Shown: positions 14,256-28,025 of the stretch, in pieces | Layout of the letters: every line of letters starts with the position of its first letter | How positions within the stretch are numbered: the first letter of the stretch is position 1 | Assembly (NCBI GenBank): GCA_947462335.1 | Contig: OX381721.1 | Coordinates: 41,256,488-41,320,487, forward strand | Direction: 5' to 3' | Length of the DNA stretch: 64,000 nucleotides | From: Harmothoe impar | Lineage: Eukaryota; Annelida; Polychaeta; Phyllodocida; Polynoidae | Position numbers and translations under genes: made by a program | Notes under the pieces: generated by a model | What the model was told of the DNA's origin: nothing | Seen by the model: only the letters and a program-made list of their open reading frames with translations | Database searches by the model: none

Positions 14256-17200
14256 TAGGTGCTGCCAGTCTTGAGGAGTTGAAACACTACGGGTCAGGTA
14301 GGGAGTCTGGAAGTGGAGTTTTAAATGTAAAGTATACACCTGCGAATGTTCGAGGTGCATAGGACACAGAGAAATTTGCAAGGGAAACATGATACCATAA
14401 CATGTCTTTTTGTCTTCCAACATTCAAGGGCACACACTTAACTTTTGCAGACCCACTGTGCAATGAATTAGCTTGGGCATATGTTGAATGGGAACCAATC
14501 AATGTACTACCACTCCAATAGTTTTTGTACAACCACTGCAGCTTATGAATACTGTATTAGCAAGCGTTTTGGAAATAAATCAAAATCCTTCTAACAAACG
14601 GTAGACAATTCTAAAGCAAGAAACTGAAACCATTGTGGAAATCTGTCTTAATCTGTTCATATCCTTACAATGGTGTTTGGACTGACTCCTACACCATTTA
14701 GTACAGGATGTTGCAGTTGTTAACTACCAAAATGTGATTAATCAGACACCTGATGCCACGTGCACCATCATTTATTTATCTTAGTTGAAGGGCAACTAGA
14801 GTCGTAAATGTCTGTTAAAGAGCCCACGGGGAATACGTGGTTTGCGGCAGGTTTGAGATAAAGGCGCTGAAAGGCCAAATCATGACTGAAGTCTTAAAAA
14901 ATGAGCGCTTTGTTGTACAATGATTTGTTTTACTATTTGTATGATAATCTTGGGATTTTAAGGTGTTGCAGTTGATGGTGTATGGGAGAGTGTGGTGAAC
15001 TCCATTGAAATCCCTTCAATTATAAAAGGTTCATTTTGAAAGCTACAAACAGTCATGGTAAAGCAATGTTCAGTGGTAAATCAGCCTTTGTGATTGGCCA
15101 TATGTTCTGTTGATTCCTTCTCAAAATAAACCCATCTTTCTGCCATCAATCATGGCTTACCTATAGTATCTCTACACAGGTCAAGTCAAGCAGGTGCTAG
15201 GGAGAGAGATGTGCTCTGAGGCAGGAGGGAGGTGGGCAGAATGGGATGGTAGATTTAGAAGGAGGTACAGGGGTGACGAGGAAAAGAAAAGGATCGATGG
15301 TAGAAAGGATGACAATGAGTAAGGAGGGGGTAGGATATAGGATGGGAAGAGGGGCAGATGTTGGGAAGGAAAGCTAAAAGTATACGAGTTCAGACTCTGC
15401 TGTGCAGGGCTAGGTGGGCAGTCAGTGGATTGTAAAAGTGGATGTGCCAGATGGAGCTATAGGTACCGGTAGTAGGGGATGGGTTAGGTCAGAGGGCAGG
15501 TTACAGGTATTCATGTGTAGAATCAGCCATGTTCGTGCACTGCTGGGGTAGTAGCTAGGGGGAGTTCAGGTGAAGAGGTACTCCATGGCACACACTATGA
15601 ATGGGTCGACAAGTGCAAACTGTGAATTTTAATAGAAATGAGTGATTGACTGATTGTTATCAATGCTGTTAAGTTATTCATTATAGTTGCGCCTGTTTGG
15701 AAACAAATGCCTATCAATTGCTGATTACTTCACAGTTCTAGACTTGACATTTTTTGGTTTCTGATCAAGATAATTATTATATAAAATGAAATGATGTTCT
15801 TTTACAATTTAACTTTAAAAGAAATTAAAATATCATCAATTTCCTTTTTGTAATAACTATTTTGGAAACTCATTTTGAGAATTGAGTTTATGCGGGTTGA
15901 GGTATAAAATTACAGGACAGAAAGCCTGCCACAGAGTAGACCCAATGTGGTATGATTCCCTACTTTGCAAAATTGTTATAATCTAACAACCCGATTCACC
16001 GTGAAGTGGACAAACCAGATAGACTGAGTCAGACCTCCCAGGGTGAGGCCACACCCCTGAACAAAGACCCAGCCAATCAGAGACAAAGACACATAATAAT
16101 AGCAATTTTACAGTGAAAGCTGTGTGCTTCACTCTCCAAACACTTACCAAAATATCCTTGACACTAAGGAGACCACCAATAAGGTATACCCAAGGGCATC
16201 TATGGTTAAGGATGGGGAGAAGAGGCAGGACATATTGGACATTTTGGAGTAGAACATAGTATAGAAGATAGAAACAATGGGAAATATTCTGGAAGTGGTT
16301 GCATGTAAAGAGATAAGGGGGTATCAGCAGGGCAAGTGGTTGAAGAGTTTACAAGAGGAATGGAGGAAGGTGGTAAGACATTGCTAGGAGAGTGACCCTC
16401 AGATAGATAGCCTGGGGGTGTTGACGGGTGGTAGGGCTGCAGCCCCTATCACTGTAGGGGGTAATTGTGGACAGGTGAGAGCAATGACTGACCAGTACAA
16501 AGACCTCACCCAGCCTTAAGCGTTCACTGACCATTCACCTGGAGAACCCTCCCTATAATTAACTACCCCAATGGTCAACATAATGACCACCACCCCACTC
16601 ACTGTGTCAAACAATGTCTGACTATTCCCACTGAGCTATGCTATCAGCCTGATCAGTGCTGATCAAACAACAAATAACCCTCTTTCTCTTAGTCGGATGA
16701 GATGTGTATGTAATACACTTGATGTACATCTAGACAACAATTCTAAGAAGATTTTATGAACTATTGCAAATTATGCAAATATTATTACATCATTAGCTGA
16801 CACATATTTTTTCATATATTTTTTTCTGAAAACCGAAGGACATATTTTGAGCACATGGGGCTGTCAGCGCTTACCTGTAGCGTCGTTTTATGTGACATGT
16901 ATACAGGCAATATAGGGCGTCATTCATTGACACATTACAGCATAGTAAATCAAACAACCAAGGCAAACAATGGCAGTTTAGACCATTTGATCACCCATTA
17001 ACAGTCACATAACCCACTACAATGTATATGGTTACATTCATTGTCAGTGTACTGCCATGGTACTTGGTAGACAAAGGCACTGCCAGTTCTCGTGTTATAG
17101 GTGTAGGCAGTGGAATGCTCATTTGTCCAATTGGTATGTAGCATATTAATGTGAGGTCTACACATACCTATATAGCAGTCCCTAATGGTGCCATAAGTCA

Positions 17201-18729
17201 ATCTTATTTACAAGTAGCAATGTGTGACCGTTCTCTGGAGTTGGGAGTTTGTGTGTCTCTGAATCTAAGCTCACTGTATGTATGCACATGCACCGTGGGG
17301 ACACCTGGAAGGTAGAGGTGAAACTAATGGTTGCAGCCACATACATGTAACAATACAGCCACGCTGAAAGGATGCCCAGTGCCATAATGCATGCAGCATT
17401 GCTTATGATGGGCACTACACACATATCGACACTGTACCTATGAGGCTATATAATGTATACCTGTATATTGAATACACTTTGGCTTTTGGACAAGACATGC
17501 TTAATATTTCAATGGCTTTGCTTTTCTGTATCATAGGCTTTATAGTACATAATCATATTCTGCAATTCCAAGTGTATTACCAGTTGTTTAGGGAGGTGTG
17601 AATTTTCAGTTAACTTCTTTGACTAAAAAAGTCAATAAAGATTGATTCTCAGGTGTCTGAACGATCAGGTTGAACTTTGCTGACGTTTAGATTGAACTTT
17701 GCTGATGTTTTATTCAACATGTTTAGTTTTTTAGGAGGTAAACACACCAACCAGACACAGCATAATGATTATACCTTCCTGTTTTTAATATAAATGTTAA
17801 TTGCTTCAGATGGCGCAGTATATTATTTGATCCATGTCTACAAGACAAGGCCTCAGCTGAAAACTATGAGCAACCATAATCAAATAATATCAAGAGGCAG
17901 TACATTGTCTTATCTGCTCAGTTCAATATTGGATATCCAATATAATCATTCAATATGCTCATGTTCAACACTAAATGGAAAACAATTCAATTCACTGTTT
18001 CAAGTTTTTACAACTGGGAACAAACCTCCAGCCCTGCCTGACCCAGGTACACTAATAACCCTAGGCACAGGTGGGTTATAGTAGGTATACATGTGTATGT
18101 GAGGAAAGTATGTGTGTGTGGAGTGGGGTGCTGTATATAGGTGGCTGAGTGGGTCTGTGGAGGGGTGGGGAGTCAATTAATGTCCACAAATCAATAAGGG
18201 AACACACAACTTGCAGGTTCCCACATCAAGGTGGGTCGAAAAGCGTCCATACCTGCTTAATTAGGCCTGGAGCTGGGGGATGAAGTGTGCTCCAGGTTAG
18301 GCCAAGGGAAATGGTGCAGTCGGTTATTCTCCAGCACCCACATGCTATTATGCAGTGCCCATGGTTCCTGGGTTGCTGTCTGAGCTACCATGAAGTCATC
18401 ATATTTGTGGTTTGATATTGACTTTAAACCTTTTTAAACATACCAAATAGCAAAGAAAACAAAAAAACAATCAACAAGATCAACCTTTAGAATACATTTA
18501 ACATTCGCCTTGACCAGTGTTGACTTGGCAAGCAGTGTTCTCTGGGTCAACAATGTTAGGTACAGGAGGGGGTCGGGGGTTAGGAAGCTATGGATCTTTG
18601 ATCCGGTCAGCTCAGGGCCAGGTGAGAGCAATTAAGGCCAACTACACACCTGGGAAATGAGCTACTCCAAGTAGGGTATGTGTGGAGGTGGGGAGTAGAA
18701 GTAAGGGGTTCGTTGTGGAGGGAATGGGG

Positions 18730-18950
18730 GAGCATAGGGTACTGAAATACATCATCTTTTTTACATCTTGGTCCCAGGATATTGGCCCTAAGTGGGTCTT
18801 AAGGTAATGTGGATGCAATTCTCTGCAGAGAAGCTTAAGGTAGTTAAAGTTGGGCAGTAACCTCTGTACATAGGTGCTGCTCAATGGTTGGCAATAATCA
18901 TGTCCATTTACAAATATAATGGACATGTTATGTAGTTCTGGACACACCCT
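18730..18950 (-). other. Exon-like open segment, unrecognised
   Basis: A minus-strand open frame of about 108 codons spans 18642-18968. Its central part has balanced, protein-like composition: NMSIIFVNGHDY at its start, then Leu/His-rich helical-looking sequence, then GPISWDQDVKK. No domain is recognised and the bounding splice sites are weak, so this could be a diverged exon, a decayed element or chance. Confidence 0.22.
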
Positions 18951-21126
18951 CGCAATATGGATATGCATATACTACGCCCATACAAAATGCGTCTATATTT
19001 ACTTAAGAAACCAGTAGCTCCTGTGTAGTATTCAAATGCTAGGCTTGGTCAATGGGACCCTAAGCCAAGCTTAGGTCAGGCATAGGCAGTTCCTAGTGCC
19101 CACATACTCCATTAGGTTAATCCTCTCTTTACCTAATCTTTATCAACATCTGCTCAAGCAGCCTTACGACTGCTAAGTACTCTTAAAAGAGCTGCAATAC
19201 TCATAAAAGCAACATAATACCACTTATGCTTATCAGTGTGTGATATCTACAACGTAAACATCGGTTTTTAAAAGTGTGTGTTTTTAAAGGGTTTTCATAT
19301 TCAGGTATAGAAACCTATCCAGCCTAGAACTTCATTGTGTAATATGAGTTCACTAATTTCTATTCCAAGTCTTTGTTGGGTGTTCTGAAGAGGCCAATTT
19401 ATATAGATTCATGGAGGTGTTATTTGCTCGCTGGTGCCATAACATTTGCGAAGGACCACTAGACGGTTATACTACGCAATATATATATATATACTATGGC
19501 TGGACTAAATTAGCAGCTTTAATCTCGCATCCATCCAATTTTCCTGCAAAGTCATGATGCAGTCGTTGTTCAATCATTTGGGAAGAGAATAGCTCAATTA
19601 ATTCTATGCCATTTAATGTATACAGGTTGAGATAAATGTTTTTGATCGGGCACCATCAATCATTAGACACAGTCATATATAAATCAAATACATTTGTAAA
19701 AGTACATGTATAACGACATGGAGCATTGGACACTGGTGCAGCAATTATAATGCCCATGTGTGACAAGGTGGGAAGACAATAAGTTGCAAAACTATCTAGT
19801 TCCAGCAAATATTCTGCCATTAAAACACCCGCGTTTTGACCATGCTTAGATGTAGCCAAGCACGTGGACTAACGTCTATATCTAACATGGTGGAAAATGT
19901 GTAAGCCCCTAGAGCACTTGAGACCTCAATGAACATAATGTTGATCAGATTTCTTCTACTTCTTAGCTGTCTCTTAGGGTGATTCGGGGTTTGGAATCCG
20001 TAAGCTTAGTGGTCTAGCATGGTCACAAAGTAACTAAAGTATCATAGTCTGGTCGATCCAAACTCTCAATGGGTGGGCCTCCTTTATGTCTGTGCATTTT
20101 GGCACTCTACTACTAATGTTGGTCCTTCAGTCAGCCATTTTCTATGGAACACACTTAATTCCGTCTACCTCCGGCGCTCTAACCCCTTCGAGCTATAGTA
20201 AGTTTTGGTTTGGGCTAGTGATTGGGAACGAGAGGTGTGAGATTTAACATAGGTTGTGTATTTGCACTTCTACAAGTACTTAAACAGCTGGAACTAGCTC
20301 TAAGTACCAGCTATTAGTAGTACAGAAACATGGCAGAAATATAGTAGGGAAATACTTTGCCATTGTACAAAGCACAGATTATATACTCAAGTTTTCTGCC
20401 CATTCCTCCTTATAGTTCCAGTCAAGCTGACACGCTCTTTCACGATCCAACAAGTTATACACATGCACATTATAGCTCATGTTCATTTTTGAAATACAGA
20501 ACTGAATGGCGTGCCCATTCCCTTACCATTCTTCCCTACCTTCACTCCTCACCACCCCCTATCTTAACTCCCCTACATCTCATCTTTCACTAAACCCCCT
20601 ACATTTGTCGCCTCAATGCTTAACAATAGTCGTGTGTATGGTACAAAGGTTGAGCTGCAGTTTGACCATTGTATTATTAAAGGTATTTGGGGAGTAAGCT
20701 CCATTCATCAGCTGACCTTACCCTGACTGCACTATAAATAAAGCATGGACGTCCACGTGCAACACATACCTAGCTCATACCTGCATGCAGAATAATACCA
20801 AAGAGAGCCAACTTGATGTGTTTAACTTTAGAAAACACCTTCAGTTGAGAAAATGGTTAAATAGTATTGGGATGTCCCTGAAACTTGAGGGAGAGAGGTC
20901 ATCCCTTACAGTAGTATAGAGTGTATGAGTATGTTGATATTCATGCATTTCTGACTGATTGTCATAAGCAGAAAAAGATTAAAAGGGGTTAAAGCAAAAT
21001 AATATCACGACAGCCCTAGCAATTCTGACTACTAGGTCAGTTCCTAATAGGGAGTCTAATTTAGTGTTTGCATGCTTTCACACAAACTGTTATGTTAGCC
21101 CAGTTTTCTTTTACATCACACCACAG

Positions 21127-21405
21127 GCGGGTCTGGTGGGGGTAGTGCTTACATTGGGAGTCCATGGGGGCCAGATGAATGGGCCTATTCTTAATGAAGT
21201 AGGGACAGGTTTAGATGGGGCTCAAAGAGGTGTCAGAGCCTTAGAAAAACATAGACATGAAGATAGCTGCACTGACTGCCAACACAAACAAACCTCAAAC
21301 CAAACGCAGACAAAGGCTATTTTTATAGAAGAAATAGCAAGTAGTTTAAACACAAGTTCATTGAGTTGGGAGATAAAAATAAAAATAAATTATACTGAGA
21401 GTTTT
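21127..21405 (+). other. Candidate terminal exon of an unidentified gene
   Basis: A strong 3' splice site (pyrimidine tract, then CACCACAG) ends at 21126. One of the frames after it reads GSGGGSAYIGSPWGPDEWAYS and stops with TAA at 21192-21194. Two overlapping AATAAA signals follow at 21378 and 21384, about 185 bases past the stop, a normal 3' UTR length. A second frame stays open to 21486, but its end is Ile/Tyr/Phe-rich and repeat-like, so I favour the short reading. The upstream exons cannot be assigned, and no domain is visible in the 21 residues. Confidence 0.3.
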
Positions 21406-24400
21406 TTCATGTATGACTATGAAATATTGAAATGTTCGAGTGTTTATCTCATAATATTTTTTAATAATAGGTGGGGTTATCTCTAAAGCAAAATTCAATA
21501 ATTTCTGATAATTGATATGACTATAGCATTCCTGTCTACCTTTTCAGAAGGAGCATACAGGTTAAGACTTACATATCCAACAGGCTCCGAACCTATAAGA
21601 TCTACATCTAGTGTACCAGATCTTCCTTTTCAATGAACCCAGCATCATCCATATGGAGGATACATTCAGGAAGGGTCTGCCCTTGGCACCCTGGATACAC
21701 ATAATCCTAAATTCACACCTCATAGATCCACACCCTCTGTGATCAATGGAATTCCAGCCTCAGTCCAATACATCCAAAGACGATACTAATTCCTGAATCC
21801 CCCCAACACCTGCATTGACCAGTGACAATCAGCAACAGGCCAATTGCCAAGTTGGAGCAGGGTGCATCCCTGCCCATCAGCAGCCCCCCTACTGTCACCT
21901 TGGCAACACCTGGAGTGTACACATAGACTATGGGCAGGTGAGAGGAGGGGTGCTGTGCCTCCAGTGAGTACATACCTGTAGGGTCATGCTTGGGTGGTCA
22001 CAGGGAGGCCTGATCACCTAAATATAGGTGTATCTCTGTGGGGGGTATGTCTTGGTGGTACAGGTGAATGCATCTGGAGGTAGTACGACTACCTGTGCCA
22101 GTAATACTTGATGATGGGGGATCGGAAAAAAAGAAGGAAGAATGCTACTCAACATAGTAAGTACTACGTAAATCCTCGCCTGTATGATTATGTACTGAGC
22201 TCCTATGATTTACTCTTGAAGATATTTTATTTCATGATTACGAAATATGCGCTGACCGTATATGCAATTACATGCTTATGATACATGTTCAGCTAACCAA
22301 AAGTACATCGCTGATTCTTTACATTCCAGTGAAGACGGTTGAGGGCAAAGCATTGATTTGAATTGATTCCCCATGTTTGAATGTCCACCAATGGGAACTT
22401 TCTTAAGGACAACCAGTCCAAGACTAAGGTGATCAATGCGGGAAAACAAAAAAAAACACTATCTGAACAGATTGTATAATATATAATATGCAGCTATAGG
22501 TGTCAGAAGCGAGGCCATAGAGGTGCCAGCTTGCATAAATCTATATACACCAAGAAAGACCACTAATCACAACGGATCCAATATGTGTAGTCTACATGAC
22601 TTAGAATAGGGATCAATAGAACCAGCTTGCCAAGTCAGCCATCTTAGGGCGGCCAGTCAATACGTTTTTCTTGATCGATTTCCCATAGCAGAAACCATAA
22701 GCAAGCTTGAAAGTGGCATTTTCGCTGCATTATACCACATGTATATTCGCTGTGTCTAATATATGGCCAGATACATGAGTATAATCCAGTGACTTGCAAC
22801 AGGATATTATGTTCAATACTGTCACGCAATATCGATGAAGTCATGCTATTAGGCAGATGTATTGTGTCTTCTACAGTTACACTACATACTTCTTTGTTAA
22901 TACCAAGTTCTAACAATGCATAAATACGATTACATCATTTGTTAACGCATCACAAGTATCCCTATGCGATGATACCCTCAACCATTCATGTAAACCCAAT
23001 GAACTCCCTCCCCGCATAGATTTGGGCACCATTGTTTAAACAACAAAAACAAATGTCCACTTAACCAAACCCATCCCCAATTAGACCCATGCGTTAAGTC
23101 AAAAACCAGATACAACACTCTTAGTGACACCTCCTCCCATTGTCACCATACTGTCTCAGTGTCATCCCCAAACCACGCCTAGCCAGGGTATTTAACACCT
23201 GTCGAATTAAGTGACTGTACTGTACATAGAAGAGTCTATTGAACAATATAGAATGGCGGGCGGGGATGGAAGGGGGTGGAGAAGACTCATGCTGTGCTCT
23301 GTACACCTGCCAACCCTCCTGGTAGGGGGTTGTCATACAAGGGATTATAATAATCCACAGTCCACTCAAATCCCAAGCGTGAGAGCTGTGTCAGGTTTGC
23401 ACGGTAGTCCCTCTGCTCCTGATGCTACTTAGCACGTCTTTATCTGCGCTGTCCTACAGAATACGAGACAGGTGCACAGGAATTCCATAAGCAATGTCCC
23501 ACACGAATTTGAACACTACTGGACAGTATGGAGTATGCAGGACCCCTTGCTTTGGGGTGTGATAATTGGGCTCGTTAGAGGGTAACGTAGGACTGAGGTG
23601 TGGATAATGTCCTCTACTTATACACCATGATACAGAGACAAGGGGATGTATGAAGGATATGAAGTGTCAAGGTGTCACACCTGACAAGTGTGAGGGATTT
23701 GGACATTCATTTTGGACAGTCCCTCAAGGAGCGTTGTTCAGACCCTAAGCCCCCTTAATCTACCCCTACATCGACTAAAAGATAACCCTTGTCTGACTAC
23801 GAAAACACACCCTTACAACCCTAATTCCCCTTAGACTCAGCCTGAAGGGGTTGCTTCCCTGGACTTAGTGTGAAGGGCTTGCTTCCCACAGGAAGGGAGA
23901 GCATATGACAACTCTCTGAAGTGTTGGTCTTGTCACTTATCACAATCCTCCCTGTCCACTTATCAGCCATTCACTACTTCTGAATCTCCTGAGGCCTTCT
24001 CTAGCATCTTCTGAGTCCCAGTGGGTTCTTATCTCACCTGATACATTACTTCAGCCCCTGCAGACATCCCCTCGCCCACTTCACTACTCACCTACCTACC
24101 CCTCATCTTTTGGTGCTCGTACATACTTATACCTCAGTCGCCTTCTTCAACCCCTCCCTAGCCTGTCCCTAGCCAAGCCCTCTAGGGCTGACCCATCTTG
24201 ACCACTCAGTCCCTACCAGTGCCTGCACCAAAGTGCCTGAACTGCTTCTTCGAGACAGCTCCTAAAGTAAAACTTTGAGTTTCGAATTTCGAGTAGTTTC
24301 TGAAAAGATCATAGAAATATGAAAACCATAAAACACTGATCCTTTTCTTTTTATTACACCCATGATTACAACCCATGTCCCCGCCCAGGTTTGACACTAT

Positions 24401-26780
24401 TGACCACCCCCTGCATGTGATGAGGACTGTCATGACTCTGTGTGGGTTAATTTTGAACCTACCATCACAGTTTAACCGAGGCCCGGAGCCGAGGATACCC
24501 TTGTCAAAGGACAAGCATGCAGTGAAGTACAAAGGGATGTTATAATGGTCTTGTAAAGGTAGGGGTAGTGGGTGAGGGTGTTATGTCACATCTGTGTGAT
24601 TAATTGTCAGGTGTGAGGGATTAGTGCTCATTATGGAGAGATTCCACCTCAGGTATAGGGGCTATATATCAGCTAAAGGTGGCAGGAGATGCCTTTGAGC
24701 TTTGATGACCTGGGGTTGTGACAATGGTAACTTTAAAGTGATGGTACACCCCTGTAGAGCTCTGAACTGGGCTGGAGGATCTGCTAAGTAGTTCACTCAC
24801 ACACTCAGGAGGCTGTTCAGGTGCACTGTAATATGTCCACTCCACATGCAAACTCTGGTGGATATAGAGTGTATTTAGGGGACCAAACACTGGTTAAATC
24901 ATAATAGGGGATTACTGAGATGTGATCAAGGCAGGGTCCAAATATAGATGTAAACACATTATTTTGTTGGAACCTCAGCAGAAAAGGAGTCCTTACAATA
25001 TCCTAGTAAATTCTTTTACATTAAAAGGTGATTCACTTTACTGTAATTCTCACTCCAGTCACACTTTTATATTACACCTTCCACAACCAACTCACTACAG
25101 ACTATGAATAAATTATGGGAATCACTAGGAAAACTTTGATTTATTAATGTGACATTATCACCTATATCCCTTACATCATCCCCTTTATGAACCCATTCAG
25201 AGAGATGCCGGTAGTAGATAGAACAGACATTTGCCAGTTGTTAAGAGGCCACCAGATGGCGGAGTGTCATGAATTAGTCAGTTAACTATGTGTGGTATTC
25301 TGCATGATATGTGGCCATATGTTAACAAGGTCCCCTTACTAAACATCAAGGCCTAGACTACTAGCGTGAATCTGATGGGGAGATTTATCTTTGTAGACAG
25401 GAGGGTTATCTTTTGTAAGGATTGATCACTATAGACCTGTCAAAGTTTCAATTTGTTGGGATTTCAAAGCCATTTCTGGCTCTAATTCAGTATCATGACT
25501 ATAGCTAGCTTTAGGGTCTGCCGATAAAATGATATCATCACACAATATAACTGTATATTGAATGTCATTCTTGTCACATTTGATTCAAGTGCAAGCTCTG
25601 TAGAACCTAAATGCCCGGCCTAAATGACCACCTACCCAGTTGTATATAGATATGGTTTCATGACCATAATTCAAGTTATACCACGATATTTCGTTATACT
25701 TATCAGTTTCGAGTCACCACGAGTCAGCACTCACCTATACGGAATAGAAAAGCAAGGGATAAGTAACATGTTACACTTGATACATAAAATTGATTTTTAA
25801 TACATTTAGATCAACAATACTTTAGCCTGCAATAAACCCTTCATATTGGGTGGCCACAAGTGGTATTTGCTTAAACAGGATAGTGTATGCTGCATTGTAT
25901 AACACTATATTGTATTGGGGTGTATGTAAGTAAGATGGTACATGATGGCCCCCTGTGTTGTTTCCATTCAATATGGAGACCTCCATACCCATCATTTGTT
26001 ACACATTCACAATACCTCAGACAGATATGGGTAGGTGGGTATGGAGGAGGAGTTCTTTTCACATTATGACATTATACTACGCATGTTGAGAAGCTTGGTT
26101 AGGCAGTATCATATATGTGGTAAACATTTTCAGCAAACTATAAAGCTTTGAAATTAATAAAAGGTTCGTTGCTTTCAAAGTAACATAACTACAATTATGA
26201 TTATCGAGATAAATCATGGGCGTTACTTCTACATACAACACAGTAACACAGTTATTCAATGTCATTGCATATTACTGTTTTATGCTATCTGCGATATTAT
26301 TAACTTTTGAGCGAATGGTATATATATTTTACATGTCTTTATTCACATTAACATAATTGACTTTCATCACCTTAGGATGTGAAACTGTTTTATTGTCAAA
26401 GTTGAAAGAAACAGATAGTTGGGACTGATGCTCTCATATAAAAGACCTTTTTTAAACTTCAAATATAGAGGTAGTATAACTATATGATGGCACTTTTGTG
26501 GAGACAACACTACATATGTATCCAACCCCACCCAGCCCCTAAGCCCTACCACCATAAAAGCCTTCTCCACATTCTCACACGCATCTCAAACAAGCCAGGG
26601 AGAGGTGCAAAGCTCCATGTGGAGAAATTGATTCGTAGAGAAATAATAGAAGTCCTTGTCCCTTTCTCACTACCCCCACCTCCCATACTCTCCCCACCCC
26701 TCTCTGGGCCAGCTCTGCTGACTATTCCCCTATCTTCAAACAACAGTGGACCTTTCCCATGTTGACTTTCAACTATTAAG
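21406..26780. other. Non-coding stretch with a few exon-like islands
   Basis: No complete gene. Minus-strand sequence at 21800-22090 is GC-richer and partly open (for example the residues YVYTPGVAKVTVGG), with a CAG|GTATGT donor-type sequence near 21970, so exons are possible but not demonstrable. Two 31-bp near-duplicates containing GGCTTGCTTCCC or GGGTTGCTTCCC lie at 23840-23895. A CTCF-like motif at 25249 is listed separately. Confidence 0.45.
25249..25262 (+). promoter_or_regulatory. CTCF-like binding motif
   Basis: CCACCAGATGGCGG fits the CTCF core without a mismatch. It lies alone in non-coding DNA. Confidence 0.45.
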
Positions 26781-26826
26781 ATGTGTGGACTGTATCGTTT
26801 CACCTCACACAGTCCACAGATTGTCC

Positions 26827-26859
26827 GTGACGTAGCACACACAGACAGCGTGACGTAGC
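26827..26859 (+). promoter_or_regulatory. Twin CRE-like boxes upstream of a small gene
   Basis: The 10-mer GTGACGTAGC occurs twice, at 26827-26836 and 26850-26859, 23 bp apart. Each holds TGACGTA, a CREB/ATF half-site with extension. They end 37 bp before the ATG at 26896, where a core promoter or 5' UTR is expected. The role is inferred from position and motif. Confidence 0.4.
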
Positions 26860-26895
26860 TCACAGGTCTCGTCCCATCTCGCAGTGTACGTGACA

Positions 26896-27476
26896 ATGGC
26901 GATATTCTCACGCAGATATATCGTACCCCAAAACATGTACGTCTTGTATGTCCTGTTCTGTATATTGGGTTTAGCAATGATAAGTGCACGCGAATTTCAC
27001 ATGGGTAATATTATTTTTATGATTTACCCTCGTTTATCAATATAGCCTCCAATATTGGCCTTGAGCTATATGAATATTGGATACAGATTTATTACACAAA
27101 CAAAGCATATAATTGACCCCTCGGTAGTTTATTAGGTCACTAATGATATGACACCTGCACGGGATTCAGCGTTTACTTATCTTTATCATGGAACATCAGG
27201 AATTATATACAATACCCGTGTCTGCATTATAGGGAAGAAAGAATTGGTGGAAGGAGATCGTACAAACAATTGCATTATATCCCACCTGGCCGATTTGCAA
27301 AAGGGGCACACAATCACATAGTGGCTTTTTATACTCTCCTCTACCTTCCATTACACCTATTCACCATAGGAACTTCCGTCTACTTCCAATGGCCACCAAA
27401 TGAGATCTTTGTGGCGATTTATTTTCTGTTGACAATGAGATGGCGCGAGGGGTGCTCTGCTCTAGAATCTATTTAG
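26896..27476 (+). CDS. Candidate small gene: 71-residue membrane or secreted peptide (2 exons)
   Basis: Exon 1 (26896-27004) starts at an ATG in a good context (ACAATGG) and ends at a GTAATA donor. Exon 2 (27370-27476) follows a CACCATAG acceptor, and the two join in frame (109 + 107 = 216 nt) to give 71 residues and a TAG stop. AATAAA at 27537-27542 lies about 60 bases past the stop. The product starts MAIFSRRYIVPQN, followed by a hydrophobic stretch (about residues 14-31) that ends in ISA|REF, compatible with a signal peptide or a transmembrane anchor. A second, shorter hydrophobic run (IFVAIYFLL) sits near residue 50, and the end is MRWREGCSALESI. No family is recognised. CRE-like boxes upstream hint at cAMP-responsive control. 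The splice is a prediction; unspliced reading gives about 50 residues. Confidence 0.4.
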
Positions 27477-27536
27477 GATCTGATTTATGGCACAGTTTGA
27501 GTTAAGCCTTGCATTTGCCACGTCAAACTGATGGAA

Positions 27537-27542
27537 AATAAA
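27537..27542 (+). terminator. Poly(A) signal of the 71-residue gene
   Basis: AATAAA 61 bases after the predicted TAG. Its spacing fits a short 3' UTR. Confidence 0.4.
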
Positions 27543-27544
27543 GT

Positions 27545-28025
27545 TTTTAATATTCTTTTAAAAATTATACCATCCAAAAATTGACGATTTGACCCAACCG
27601 TTCTGAAAAAAATCAGCACTACAAGTATCTTCAAAAAAATTCTGTGGGTATCTGAAGTAGCCATGTGATGAATCAAGATTCATGATTATTTGAGTGGAAT
27701 TGATACATTTCCTGTTGGATACTGATATAACTGATATAACATTCTTAACAATGGTGTGAGCTACATTAAACACAAATTTGTTAAATTTATGGTACAACAT
27801 TTTGGTGGTCTAAAAACCCAGTTAGTACGAGCCTCACATTTCTGTTGTATAGAGAAGCTTTTCTGTAGTCTACAGAAATTATTACTTCACAAACTCCATG
27901 TTTCATCATAACCATGAAGGTAAGATTATTTTAGGCACAGCAAATAGTTACTTTAAAAATAATTATTACTAAAATAACGACTCCCAAATGGAAAGACTGA
28001 GACATTCAGGAAAATGATTAACTAA
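27545..28025. other. AT-rich non-coding spacer
   Basis: No gene is seen between the small gene and the satellite array. Short open frames on the minus strand are AT-rich and not domain-like. Confidence 0.5.

Larger units (their letters stand above)
13266..21126. other. Non-coding stretch with G-rich and purine-rich patches
   Basis: Mostly stop-dense. G-rich patches occur at 14170-14260 and 18100-18170, and a purine-rich patch at 15190-15390. A 23-bp tandem duplicate (TTGAACTTTGCTGA twice) lies at 17670-17712. One exon-like segment on the minus strand (18730-18950) is listed separately. Confidence 0.5.

Noticed and set aside
19989..20063. tRNA gene or tRNA-derived SINE
   Set aside because: A 7-bp stem (GTTTGGA/TCCAAAC) and box-A-like TAAGCTTAGTGG are present over 75 nt, but the box-B-like GGTCGATCC overlaps the acceptor stem, so no proper T arm can form.
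21064..21486. 140-codon open frame on the plus strand
   Set aside because: The second half is Ile/Tyr/Phe-rich and runs through the AATAAA region; the short frame ending at 21194 fits a terminal exon better.
24206..24532. 108-codon minus-strand frame
   Set aside because: No recognisable domain, unsupported boundaries, and composition like the surrounding non-coding DNA.
26546..26989. 147-codon open frame on the minus strand
   Set aside because: Arg/Gly-rich composition from GC-richer DNA, no homology recognised, and the opposite strand gives a better supported small gene with Kozak start, splice sites and poly(A) signal.
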